NCBI GenBank assembly: GCA_015680905.1
Contig: CM027381.1
Span: forward strand, 1,441,501 to 1,505,500
DNA from: Coptis chinensis
Taxonomy: Eukaryota; Streptophyta; Magnoliopsida; Ranunculales; Ranunculaceae
Reading direction: 5' to 3'
Length of the DNA: 64,000 nt
Shown: positions 24,940 to 36,701 of the stretch, piece by piece
Layout: each line of letters starts with the position of its first letter
Position numbering within the stretch: position 1 is the first letter of the stretch
Translations under genes and position numbers: made by a program
Notes under the pieces: model-generated
What the model saw: the letters and a program-made list of their open reading frames with translations, nothing else
What the model was told of the DNA's origin: nothing
The model's database searches: none

Positions 24940-26096
24940 TGGAAGTTTTGATAATGTTTGGGGGTTTGAATAAGGTAGGGGGAAGCAATGAGGAACAACC
25001 TCACTAGAAAAACGATGGTGGCGGTGGTGTGGTGGCGCGGTAGCTCCAATGTATTGGTTTTTGGGTGGTTTTTGGTGATTGAACTTGATTTAAATTGGTG
25101 TGGGAAGGGTTTGGAGAAGATTTTAACTTGATTTGAACTGTGGGCATAGGTGTATTTAGCTTTCTTTTTATTTTTATTTTTTATTTTAGGGTTTAAGCTG
25201 TGTTTGTTTGTTAATGGCGGTGGTGAAGATGAAAAACACGAACTGATGGTTTGAAGGTAAGGCGTAGGTGCGCGCGAGTTGGGCCCAAGCCCAAATTTGA
25301 TTTTTCGACTTTTGTCGATTTTTAGTGCGACTTCAAACTAACATTGCCGTTTCGTTACCTGTCCGATTTTTTCAAATGAGATATGGAAATGATTAGGAGA
25401 GAATTTCCAATCCAATGATCCATAAAACACTCTATTCCGACCGTGGATGACATATAAGATAGTGGAAAATGCCTCGAAGTGCGTGCATGACGTAAGTTAT
25501 GCGAACGAATGAACTCTAAATTCATAGGTTATGTCAACCCGAATCAGAATACAATTAAACGGCCTAAGCAACTCTAATGGGACATAAAACATTCTAGGAC
25601 GGAAACACGAACACCCCACCCCCAAACAAAATTTTTTTTACAACAGAGTTTAGAAAATTTGTTTGTTTGTTTGTTTGTTTTTTTTTTTTTTTTTGTTTTT
25701 TTAAATTGGGTATTTTAAATTAAGATTCCCGAGACTTCCTAGATTACTATGTTTATTATTTAATATTTTTTTTACTTTTATAAGGAAAAACAATAAGCAA
25801 TAAGGACATAATTCACCCCATAGAGAAACATGACTAAAAAATCCGAGAAAACATGCAAGAGTAGAAAACGTGAATTATGTTAAACGTGGACTTAGGATCC
25901 GGTACTTACAGCCACACACTCCATAGGGAGGGCCCGATTACTTGAATGGTGCACTCACCAATTTATGGAAATGAAAGGAAATGCACCAAACACAAAAATT
26001 GAGTCGTTTATAGTCAGATACTCGAGACTTTATCTAAACAAATGTATAAAAATGCAGTTTATCATATATCAATAACTGAAATAGTTGTGGATCATT
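24940..26096 (-). other. Spacer between gag-protease and ORF1 in element B
   Basis: Non-coding. On - it holds a candidate splice donor GGCT|GTAAGTACC (GT at 25909-25908) preceded by a block shared with element A, then AT-rich sequence with a T-run (about 25678-25694), the polypurine-core copy (25616-25628) and an ORF1 leader. The area where reverse transcriptase, RNase H and integrase should be holds no trace of them. Confidence 0.65.
25616..25628 (-). promoter_or_regulatory. Internal copy of the polypurine-tract core (after gag-protease)
   Basis: On - TGTTTGGGGGTGG, about 470 nt after the gag-protease stop and about 680 nt before the ORF1 start. Confidence 0.5.
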
Positions 26097-29000
26097 CTAT
26101 AAATAAATATCACAAAAAACATACCCAAACACAATCAAGCACCAAGATTTCCTATGACACAACCTAGTGAAATGAAAGCGAAGTCTGATAGACCTATAAC
26201 CTAACCTAGCATGCACCTTCTTTTTCATCTTTGAACGAGAGGGTGTCCTAGTGAATAAGTGTGGAAAAGTGAATGGTTGTGGAAGATATGGTGGATATGG
26301 ATAAGTTGTAGAAGAAAAGCATGGAAAAAATGAGGATGTGGGTTTAGCACAAAACTCATTCATTGTGTAGGTAGGGACTGTCTCAATTCTGAAAATGAAG
26401 GTGTCAAATGGTTTGTCCTTCTGAAGTATTTGTTTGCTAGGAGGATTTAAAAAATTATGAAGCACAGGAGAAACAAAAGGATCGAGTGCAAACTCGAGAT
26501 TCCTTTGAAAGGGTGGAAGGAAGGGAGTCGAATCGGATGTTGTGCAAAGTAGTTCTTGATAGGGTGACTCATCACCTGCTCTAAGAAACTCATCGAATTC
26601 CTCATCTAGCTTGGTCATATCCACATTACTATGGTATTCCTCTATATCTTTGAGAAAGTCATCTATCTCGTCCTCATCCATAATATGTGTATCGACTAGT
26701 GTAGGGATGAAAATGTTGGAGTCTGAACTTTCAAAGGAAAGAAATTTGGGCATCTGATTATCAGGGAACGTGTTGTTGAAATAATCTCGAGCGAAGCTCT
26801 CGATCATGCTAACCTCTCCATCCATAGACGAATCGGGTAACTGTGTCTTTGTTTTAAAAACATTTACTTCAACATAAAGATGGCCAAAAGACATGGACAT
26901 CGAACCATCGCAGCAATTTATTAGCACATTGGCAGTTGCCAGGAAAGGACGCCCTAAGATGATCGGGACAGAGTCGTTAGTGACTTTTGTATCGAGGATG
27001 GCGAAATCAGCCGGATAGTAGAAATCCTAAACCTTTACCAGCACGTTTTCAACCACCCCTTAGGATACTTAATAGACCGATCAACTAATTGCAATGTCAT
27101 TTTAGTGGGTTGCATCTCCTCTAGACCTATTTGTCTATACAAATAAAACGGGAGTAAGTTAACACTAGCCCCCAGGTCTAATAACGCAGTCGTCGTATAG
27201 GAATCTCCTAAGGTGCATTGTATGCAAATGGGGCGACCGGGGTCCTTGTACTTAACAATTCCGTTATGTTCGGATAGAGTTGGGAATTGTTATGTTAAAA
27301 GCGTCTTTTGGTATATTGGTCTTCACGCCTAGTAGTACCTAACTCCTTAAGAAACTTAGCATGGTGTGGTAGCTTTTTAATAGCTTCGAGGAAGGGAAGG
27401 TTTATAGTTAGATTCTTGAAAACGTCCCTAATCTCCTCATAATTTGTATCCCTAGTTAACATGGCTAATTTTTGTGGAAACGGTGGTTTCTCTCTATATT
27501 TAGCATATGTATCACCCGGATGTTTAACCTTGGCTTTCGTTTCTTAGGTTGTGTTAGAATCGGTACCTCTACGGTGGTAGGCTCTTCAGTTTCTATTTCA
27601 AGATCAAGTAAAGTAGCGGGTGTAGGGATCTTGGTGGGGGTAACTATAGGCATAGTTACTTTGTTATCAACCACTCTGCCAGAACGGAGAGTGGTGATGG
27701 CATTTAGCTCACCTACGTTTTCATTTTCATTACTAGTATTACCGGTTACCTCAAAGGCTGCGTTTGTTATTTTAGGATTAGGTATCGCATGACCTGGAAA
27801 CACACCTTTGGGTTGGGCTATATCTTGGCCTAACTGTTGGCTTAAATTATTAACGGATTGTAGAATCTGTTGGTTAGATTGAGTTTGAAAAAGTTGTTGG
27901 CTCACCTGTATGAAGGTGTCAAGACGATCCGGTTGTGTGGGTGTAGTGGTCACGGGTGGTGTGACTGGAACTATCTCGCGTTGATTATTTATGGGCGGAT
28001 TGTGATAGGTATTATTTACCGGAACGATACCTCTATTAGCATTATAATTATTATAACTACCTTGACCTTGTGCTTGCTGTGCTTGGTTGTTATAATTATT
28101 ATAATTACCCTAACCCTGTCCTTGTCATGGTGGAGCTTGGTTATAACTGTGCGTTGGCCTAACATATTGATTATTGTACCCTGGAGGTGTGACTTGTTGG
28201 TTATTTCTCCAACCGAAGTTGGGATTTTGTCTCCAAGAGGCGTTAGGTTCACTATTAATGGAACAAGCATGTTCATAGGCTATAGGACAGTGGGAGTCGG
28301 GATGCTCAGGACTCCAACAGAAACTACATGGATTGGAATTTACATTCATGACGGGGATAAGCTTTTGTTGTACAGAAATGGCCTCTACCTTTTTAGTGAG
28401 TGATTCGATTAGAGTTTTAAGCTCGGGATCGTGTTTTATCTCAAACATACCGGCGGCCTTAACTGTATTAGAAGAACTAGCGGAGCGGTGGATATCATCA
28501 CTAGCCCCCCAGTTGTTATTTCGCTTAGTTTGATCCTCTAAAAATTTATAAGCCTCCGAGGCTCCTTTACTTAGGAAACTACCCCCATTCATTATGTCAA
28601 GGACTTCTTTATGGTGGTGTAGAAGTCCTTTGAAAAGGCACCGAACTAACGTGTCTTTAAGCTAGGTTATGATGTGGACACTCTATAAGGAGATCGATGA
28701 AACGATTCCAAGCCTCAAAAAAATGATTCATGAGGATTTTGTCGAAAAGAAATGAATCTTGGAAAGCATCTCATCCGTCTTTAGGGGTGGGTAAAAATGC
28801 TCCATAAACAGCTGAACAAGTTTAGCCCACGAGTCCATAGAATTAGGCGCTTGGGCAGTTAACCAAGACGCTGCCTTATTGGCTAAAGTGAAGGGAAATA
28901 CCCTGAGTTTAATTTGTTCAGCACCCACCGTAGGATGGTGGAATGTTGTAAGAACTTGTTCAATCCTACGCATGTGCTGATAAGATTTTTCATGGTCTAA

Positions 29001-29270
29001 ACCATGAAAAACGGGTAACAAATTAAAAATATTTGGGGGGATTTGGAAATCCCCCACTGGGTCTGCTAGAACGATACAAGATTTGGGGCTATCGCTCAAG
29101 GCTTTATAAAAGTCAGAGAGAGGAGTCTCTCCTTCTTTGGGCATTATGTCAGGTAGAGTATGTTGAATAGTAGCTAGAGGTGCAATGAGTGGTATACTAG
29201 ATAGGCGTGCTTGTTGACGTTGCCGTGTAATTACGTTAGGTGTTTTTGTTCGACCAGACCTTAATCTCAT
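26097..29270 (-). pseudogene. Element B gag-protease (Athila type), broken
   Basis: It begins MRLRSGRTKTPNV at 29270. Gag core: FNLLPVFHGLDHEKSYQHM, LRVFPFTLANKAASWL and FMEHFYPPLKTDEML. Then a CXXC-type stretch, NPCSFCWSPEHPDSHCP, and Q/N-rich segments. GELNAITTLRSGRVV precedes a protease with DLGASVN and ILGRPFLATANVL. The frame then runs through an acidic linker (DEDEIDDFLKDIEEY) to a basic end, KMKKKVHARLGYRSIRLRF, and stops at 26097. Frameshifts separate 28728/28592, 28125/27953 and the protease. A TAG (27027-27029) replaces a codon that is Q in A. Reverse transcriptase motifs are absent. The product would form the virus-like particle core; this copy is dead. Confidence 0.8.
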
Positions 29271-29893
29271 ACAAGGCTAAGACCAAACTTAACTAAACAC
29301 GACAACACTCCAAACAATCCTGATATACTAGTATAAACCTCTAACAGAAGATGCGAGGTGTGGAAGAAAGGAATACCTGATTGCGTCCTTGCTTCGCTTA
29401 TGAATAGCGTCTTGTTTACGCGTGTTCAGTGTATATAACAAGTTAGAACACTGAAAAACTTGAAAAATCGAAGTTCAAAACAAACCTGTGGAAATCCGGC
29501 AAAATTCAGCTGAGGGCGCGGGCGCGCTCTCCTTGGGCGAAGGTGCGCTCAATGTAAATTTTGAGTTCCAGTGATTTGAGAGCGGTTGCGCTCGGTTTGG
29601 GCGCGGGTCGCGCTCAGGGCTCCAGGCGTGTTGGCGCGGGTCATGCTCCTTTTGGGCGCAGGTGCACTCCGTGTATTTTTTCCGAGGAACTTTCAATTGT
29701 TGAAACGGGCGACCACAGTTAGAATCAAACAATGGTGGGTGGGTGAAATGGGACTTTAAGAAGAGTACTTATACTACGAAAACAATGCGAAAGTAAACTA
29801 AAATGGCAACGGCGCCATTTGATAACCTTATTAAAATATAAGGTAATTGTGGTCCACGTTTAAAATATTTTAATCCCCGGCAGTGGCGCAATT
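29271..29893 (-). other. Element B 5' leader with two primer-binding sites and a GCGCTC-rich array
   Basis: On -, directly after the LTR, is TTGCGCCACTGCCGGGGA (about 29876-29893), a 15/18 match to the Asp-tRNA primer site TGGCGCCGTTGCCGGGGA used by Athila. About 74 nt further a second site starts TGGCGCCGTTGCC after another TTATCA (about 29803-29821). Between 29515 and 29675 the words GCGCGGG and GCGCTC recur as a degenerate GC-rich array, also found in A's leader (36340-36560) and before ORF2 (about 21600-21780, 31740-32010). Confidence 0.65.
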
Positions 29894-31383
29894 TGATAAA
29901 CGTAAAATAAATAGTTTTACTAATGAATAAAGCGATGAAACTCTAAACGAAAGTAAAACTAAAACTACTTTCTTACTAGATTTATCAAAGATTTCTACTC
30001 TCAATCCTATTGAGATATAGTGGAGTAGATGATTCGTTCCACTCCTAGTTATTTCACATGTAATGTTTTCTAAGTCTAATCAATCTTAACTAAAGTCTAA
30101 TGAGAGATTTACGAATTATAAACTACGATGCAACTACCCACAAGATACGACTAATTAATTACGGAATGCTGCGTTGATTCTATGATAAGGAATTAGGGGG
30201 GATTGATTCCACCTTAACTCAACTTAACTTACTAACGGCCAATAATCGTCAAATCCGAATGAATCGCTACGCTGAAACAATTGGTTCTTCATAATCCCTA
30301 ATTACACATGGCACTTCTACCAATTCATAACTAGCATGTGAACGATTAAACCCATTCTCATGGTGAATTAATCGTTTCTAGAGTGGAATAGAAATTACGA
30401 CGACTCTTCGATAATCGGAATCAAGCTTTCATCAAGGCTTCTCAACCCCCTCTAATAGAGGTTTTGCCGAGAATCATTACGCACTCATTTTTTATATGAA
30501 ATTGAATACGACATAATATAAAGATTCTAACTTTATGAATTTTAACTAGACAATAATCCAACCCGAAATCAATAACTACGAAATGAATAACAAACAATAA
30601 ATGAAATTAGATCTAACAAAATTTAAATGAAAAAATCGAATTTGATCAATAATAAACTACTTTATTTATCTAATCAAGCAATAACAATATTTTAAAGGTT
30701 TAATCTAATACCAGGAATGAAATGAAACTAAATTTAATTAAAAACTATTAAAACTAGATCTAGAAGCTATTCTAATGGCTACTTTCTATCCTATGCTCCT
30801 AGATATCTTAAAAGTTAAGTCTTCTTTGTTGATAAGGAGGAAATCAGATCCAAAATCGTGCATGGGCTTGGAGCCATGTTTTGGGCCGGAAAATCGGGGC
30901 CAAAACCCAATTTCTTTAATCCAAAAAGGGCTCTTCAGCTGGATTCGGCTTCAACAGACATTTAGTCCACTTCTGCTCCTCTGATTGGGCCAAAGCTTAG
31001 ACCATTGGAAAGATCTTCCCGAGCCGGTCGTTTTGACATAAGGTAGGCCCAATTCCGAGGTTTGAGTCCAAAGATATGGTCTTTGGAAGTTCTGCTGACT
31101 TTGTGCACTGTTTCTGCCCACGTAGACTTTGACTTTTCATCTTTTCACCGGGCTTTACAGAGGCTTTGTCTTCTTGAAAATTGGCCTTTAATCACAGAAC
31201 TCCTTAGCAACCGACCTTTGCTCATTTATCTCGCTAAAGTGGCACATTTCTGCACATAATGGACTTTGAAGCCTGAAATGCATAAAAACACGTAATTAGT
31301 ATTAACTCTTACTTATTATTCACATAATTGGTCTAAAAGTACGATTGTTAAGGGGTTAAAACTACAGTTTTGGGCTCTTATCA
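29894..31383 (-). repeat. Element B 5' LTR
   Basis: 1490 bp, the partner of 17411-18896. It ends TTATCA and is followed by the duplication GCAAC. Confidence 0.92.
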
Positions 31384-31388
31384 GCAAC

Positions 31389-32010
31389 CAATTGAGGTTG
31401 CAGCTGCCATCCCGGCCAAGTCATAACTCGAAATGAACGAACCACCCAATTGGTGGGTCTCATGACTTCAACCCTTTTCCAACCCGTGAACTGGGTATAG
31501 AATTCAGGTAACACCCGTGCATGAAGTGGCTCACCAAAACAGGCATAAGAAGATACTTATGCCTCATGCTTTGTGCTCTCTTTAGACTAGCCACTAATAC
31601 TTTGGGAATGTCATATCGCCGACGTCCCTCAGCTAAAGCAAGGAAAACATCACCAGCAGTACTATTAGCATAAGTAAACTGCCACTCCCCTAAAATATTC
31701 ATCAGGATGAATAACATGGTGGTGCCTCCATTCAGAGACAGGCTACCAGGGCTATGTTATATAGCCTGGGTGGGGCGCAGGGTGCGCTCAGGCTAAGGTC
31801 GAGTTCTAGGCACTTAGGCGCAGGGCGCGCTCACATTTTGCTTGGGACGGGCGCGGGACACTCTAGTCTAAATTGAGTGACAAGCACTTAGGCACAGGTC
31901 ATGCTCACTTTTGCTCGGATGTCGCTGGTCGCTCGAGGTGAATTTCGAGTTGTACATGTGGGCAAAGCGGGAGTTAAGCTCAAACCGAGGTACGCAGCAC
32001 GCTCCGTGCG
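31389..32010 (-). pseudogene. Element A ORF2, N-terminal and central part (cut by element B)
   Basis: The - frame includes MNILGEWQFTYANSTAGDVF and SMRHKYLLMPVLVSHFMH, parallel to element B ORF2. It stops at 31460 through decay. The upstream half (31740-32010) consists of the degenerate GCGCTC array, so the N-terminus is poorly preserved. It continues at 17410 on the other side of element B. Confidence 0.55.
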
Positions 32011-32111
32011 ATTGAAGTGAAGAAGTGAAGAAGAAAAGAGGGAAACTTTGGAGTGAAATGTGAGAGATGAAAGTGAGATGTAGTGTGGGTTGTGAGTGTA
32101 GAATGAAGGAA

Positions 32112-32121
32112 GTTTATATAG
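32112..32121 (-). promoter_or_regulatory. Internal TATA box before ORF2 (element A)
   Basis: On - CCTATATAAACTTCC, in the same position and context as 21906-21914 in element B. Confidence 0.5.
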
Positions 32122-32819
32122 GTTTTGAGTTTCCAAAACGAATTGGCAAGTTGCCAAAAAGTTTTAAGGCAATTGCCAGAAACAAAATATTTCCAAAACC
32201 GAAAACGGAAACAACCCCTATTATCTATTCCAAAACAAACTTAATATCTTTTAGGTTGAATTTAGGATAGTAACTGCCTAACTCATTGAGATTTCATCCT
32301 ACCACAATATCTACTCATAGCCATGCCAATATCGGCAACATTCCCAACAATCATCACAAAATTACATAATAAATTTTGGATCATATAAAAAACCATGCTA
32401 AAAGAAATAATACCACCCCCAAACAATTCGGGAAGGTGGGATTAACACTAAAATCAACGCATAATTTGAAAAGAACCAAATTATATTAAAATTCAAATTC
32501 AAATACAAATAACTACCGAATTCAAATTTAACTACTGAATTCAAAATTAACATCCGAACTAATAAAAAAAATAATGCAATACTGCCAATACATGCATAAT
32601 TCACACCATAGAGAAACATGACTGAAAAACTGAGAAAACATGCAAGAGTGGAAAACGTGAATTATGTTAACCGTGGACTTAGGATCCGGTACTTACAGCC
32701 ACACACTCCCTAGGGAGGGCCCGGTTACCTGAATGGTGCACTTATCAATATATGGAAGTGAAAGGAAGTACACCGAAGAATAAAATGAGTCTTATATAGT
32801 CAAATACTCAAGACTTTAT
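32122..32819 (-). other. Spacer between gag-protease and ORF2 in element A
   Basis: It contains the polypurine-core copy (32413-32425) and the conserved donor-like GGCT|GTAAGTACC (GT at 32696-32695). Compared with B, the whole ORF1 segment (B 22330-25790) is missing here; the two flanks join near 32500-32580. Confidence 0.65.
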
Positions 32820-35800
32820 CTAACATATATGTATATAATGAACATGTAGTTTACCATATATCAATAACCTAAAGAGTTGTGGGTCTTTCCATAAACAAAT
32901 AACACGTAATACACCTCCAAACAGAATCAAGCACCAAGATTTTCGACGACGCAACTTAGTGAAATGAAAGTGAAGTCTGATAGATCTAGAACGTAACCGA
33001 GCATGCACCTTCTTTTTCCTCTAACGAAAAGGTGGCCAAGTGAATGAGTGTGAAAAAATGGATGGTTATGGAAGATATGGTGGATATGGATGAATTTTAG
33101 AGGTAAGGAATTGAAAAAAATGAGAATGTGGGTTTAACATAAAACTTATTTGTGGCATGGGTTGGTATTATCACACAACTGAAAATAAAGGTGTCAGGTG
33201 GCTCTTTAGGTAGTATTTTCTTAACAGGAGAGTTTAGAAAATCATGAAGCATAGGAGAAATAAAAGGATCAAGTGCAAACTCTAAGTTCTTTTGAAAGGG
33301 TGGAAAGAGGGGAATCGAGGCGGATAGTGCGCAAGGTAGGTCTTGATAGGGTGAATCATCACCTGCTCTAAGAAACTCATCGAGTTCCTCATCCAGCTTG
33401 GTCACATCCACATTACTATGGTATTCCTCTGTATCTTTGAGAAAGTCATCAATCTCATCCTTATCCATAAGATGGGTATCGACTAGTGTAGGGACGAAAA
33501 CGTCGTTGTCTGAACTTCCAAAGGAAAGAAATTTGGGCATCTGATTATCAGGAAATGTGTTGTTGAAATAATCTCAAGCGAAGCTCTCGATCATGCTAAC
33601 CTCTCCATTGACGATCGATTCCGGGTAATGCTTGTTGAATCGTCTTAAAACATTTATCTCAACGAAAGATGGCCAAAGGATAAGGACATCGAACCATCGC
33701 GCTTTATGAGCCGTTGGCGATGGCGAGAAGGGCGCCCTAAAATGATAGGAACAGAGTCGTTAGCGACTTCTGTGTCGAGGATAATGAAGTCAGCTGGGTA
33801 GTAAAAATTTTGAACTTTAACTAGCATGTTTTCAACCACACCCTTAGGATACTTGATAGAATGATCTGCTAATTGCAACTTCATTTTCGTTGGTTGCATC
33901 TCTTGTAGACCAATTTGTTTATATAAATAATAAGGGAGTAAGTTAACACTCGCCCCCAGGTCTAATAGAGCAGTTGTCGTGTGATTATCGCCCAAGGTGC
34001 ATTGTATAGTAGGACGACCAGGGTCCTTGTACTTAACGATTCCATTATTTTCAGATAGAGTTGGGAACTGTTCAGTTAAAAAGGCCTCTTTAGGAATATT
34101 TGTCTTAGGCCTAGTAGTGCACAACTCTTTAAGAAACTTAGCATGGTGAGGTAACTTTTTTATAGCTTCAAGAAAAGGAAGGCTTATCGTTAGATTTTTG
34201 AAAACTTCCCTAATCTCATCGAAATTCGTATCCTTGGTTAACATTGCTAATCTCTGGGGAAACGGTGGTTTCTATCTATATTTAGCGTAAGGATCAACAT
34301 GATGTTTAACCTTGGCTTTTTGTTTCTTAGGTTGTGGTTTAACTGGTACCTCTACAAGGGTAGGATCTTCAGTTTCCAGTTCGGTATCTAGTAGAATATC
34401 AGGTGTAGGGATCACTGGTGGGGTAACCACAGGCATACTTACGGCGTTATCAACCACTCTGCCGGAACGGAGAGTGGTGATAGCATTTAACTCACCTACA
34501 TTTCCATTTTCATTACTAGTATTACTGATTATCTTAAAGGCTGTGTTTGGTGTTTTAGGATTAGGTAATGCTTGACCTGGAAACACGCCTTTTGGTTGGG
34601 CTTTCTCTTGGGCTAACTGTTGGGTTAAATGATTAATGGATTGTAAAACCTGTTGGTTAGATTGAGCCATGGATTGGAAAAGTTGTTGGTTAGATTGAGC
34701 CATGGTTTGGAAAAGTTGTTGGCTAACCTATATGAAGGCGACAAGACGATCCGGTTGTGTAGGTGTAGTGGTCACAGGTGGTGTGACTGGAACTATCTCA
34801 CGTTGATTATTAAGAGGTGGGTTGTGATAGTTATTATTAACTAGAACGATACCTCTATTAGCATTATAATAATAATTATTATAATTATTATAATTACCTT
34901 ATCCTTGTCCTTGTCTCTGGGGAGCTTGGTTGTAATTGGGTGCTGGCCTAATATTTTGATTATTATATCCTGAAGGTGTAACTTGCTGATTATTTCGCCA
35001 ACCGAAATTGGGGTTTTGTCTCCAAGGTGTGTTAGGTTTGCTATTAATGGAATAAACATTGTCCGGCTGTGCGGATGGATGTTCATAGACGAGAGGACAA
35101 AAGGAGTCGGGATGCTCTAGACTCAAACATAAATTACATGGATTAGAGTTGACATTCATGACGGGGATAGGCTTTTGTTGAACAGAAATAACCTCTACCT
35201 TTTTAGTGAGAGATTTGATTAAATTTTTTAGTTCAGGATCGGGTTTCATCTCAAACCTACCGGCAGCCTTAACTGTTGTAGAAGAACTAGCGGAACGGGA
35301 GATATCGTCACTACCCCCCAGTTATTATTACACTTAGTTTGATCTTCTAAAAATTTATAAGCCTCTGAGGCTCCCTTACTTAGGAAACTACCCCCATTCA
35401 TTATGTCAAAGACTTCTTTATGGTGATGTAATAGACCTTTGAAAAAGGCACGAACTAACGTGTCTTTCGTGAGGTTATGGTGTGGACACTTTATAAGAAG
35501 ATCGGTGAAATGATTCCAAGCCTCTGAAAATAATTCATGAGGATTCTATCGAAAGAAATGAATCTTGGAAAGCATTTCATCGGTCTTCAGTGGTGGGTAA
35601 AAGTGTTCCATAAATAGTTGAACAAGTTTAGCCCACGAGTCCACAGAATTAGACGCTTGGGTAGTTAACCAAGACGCCGCCTTATCGGCTAAGCTGAAAG
35701 GAAACACCCTCAGTTTAATTTGTTTAGCACCAACTGTAGGATGGTGGAATGTAGTAAGGAGTTGGTCAATCCTACGCATGTGCTGATAAGGTTTTTCATG

Positions 35801-35950
35801 CTCTAACCCATGAAAAACGGGTAACAAATTAAATATATTTGGGGGGATTCGGAAATCCCCCACTTGGTCTGATAGAACAATGCAAGATTTCGGGCTATCG
35901 TTTAAGGCTTTGTAGAAGTCAGAGAGAGGAGACTCTCTTTCTTGAGCCAT
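32820..35950 (-). pseudogene. Element A gag-protease (Athila type), broken
   Basis: Gag starts with ESPLSDFYKALNDSPKSC and continues FNLLPVFHGLEHEKPYQHM and FMEHFYPPLKTDEMLSK to 35546. After a frameshift, NPCNLCLSLEHPDSFCP is followed by Q/N-rich blocks (35249-34899). A short duplicated MAQSNQQ unit lies at 34703. GELNAITTLRSGRVV precedes the protease in the 34244-33654 frame, with ALLDLGASVNLLPYYLY (D of DLGA) and IILGRPS. An acidic linker (33540-33097) and a basic tail (near 33008) end the frame. As in B there is no reverse transcriptase or integrase. At least three frameshifts make it non-functional. Confidence 0.8.
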
Positions 35951-36701
35951 TATTTCAGGTGTGGTGTGTGGTATATTAGCTAGAGGTGTAGTGAGTGGTA
36001 TACTAGAAAGGTGTGTTTGTTTACGTTACCGGTTGATTACGTTAGGCGTTTTTCTTCGGCCTAACCTTAATCTCATGCAAGGCTAAGACCAATCTTAACT
36101 AAACATGACAACACTCCAAACAATCTTGATATGCTAGTATGAACCTCTAATAGGAGATGCGAGGTGTTGAAGAAAGAAGTACCTGAATGCTTCCTTGCTT
36201 CACTTATGAATAGCGTCTTGTATACGCGTGTTCAGTGTATATAACAAGTTAGAACACTGAAAACCTTGAAAAAATGGAAGTTTGAAACAAACCTGTGGAA
36301 ATCGGGCAGTTTTAGCAGAGGCGTCGTCACGAGTCAAACTAGAGCTCCAGCGCGGTCGGTCACGGGCTGAACTTTGCCTTGGTAGGGGGTGGGTCGCGCT
36401 CAGGTAAAAACTCAAGTTCCAGGCACTTTAGCGTGGGGGGCGCTCGAGTTTTGCCTTGGCAAGGCACGGTTCGCGCTCATTTAAAAACTGGAGTTCCAGG
36501 CATTTGGGCTCGGGTGGTGCTCCAATTTAGCACTTGCCTAGGGCGTCGCTACTCTGTGTGATTCTCAGGAAAATTTCAAGATCTTGAAATGTAGAACCAC
36601 AGTTAGAATCAAACAAGGGTGGGTGGGTTATGAGACTTTGGAAGACTAACAATTCTAAAGAAAACAATACTAAAGGGAACTAAGATGGCAGCGGCGCCAT
36701 T
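35951..36701 (-). other. Element A 5' leader with primer-binding site
   Basis: On -, after the LTR end TTATCA, comes AATGGCGCCGCTGCC (about 36687-36701), a good match to the 5' part of the Asp-tRNA primer site. The GCGCTC array lies at about 36340-36560. Only one primer site is present, unlike B. Confidence 0.7.

Larger units (their letters stand above)
17411..31383 (-). mobile_element. Element B: Athila-like non-autonomous retrotransposon, 13,973 bp, nested in A
   Basis: LTRs of 1486 and 1490 bp (17411-18896, 29894-31383) start TGATAAAC and end TTATCA. A perfect 5-bp duplication GCAAC (17406-17410, 31384-31388) proves insertion into A's ORF2. On -: 5' LTR, two tandem primer sites, gag-protease (29270-26097), ORF1 (24939-22393), ORF2 (21782-20628), long 3' UTR, polypurine tract, 3' LTR. 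No pol beyond protease. Differences between the LTRs are few by eye (about 3 percent). Confidence 0.92.

Noticed and set aside
27472..28533. + strand open frames opposite gag of element B (27472-27792, 27870-28403)
   Set aside because: They are shadows of the - strand gag (repeated I/V/T-rich translation opposite N/Q-rich coding sequence); the same shadows appear opposite gag of element A.
26097..36000. Hidden reverse transcriptase or integrase in elements A and B
   Set aside because: No YVDD/FVDD-type, HHCC or D,D,E patterns were seen in any - frame between protease and the 3' LTR in either element.
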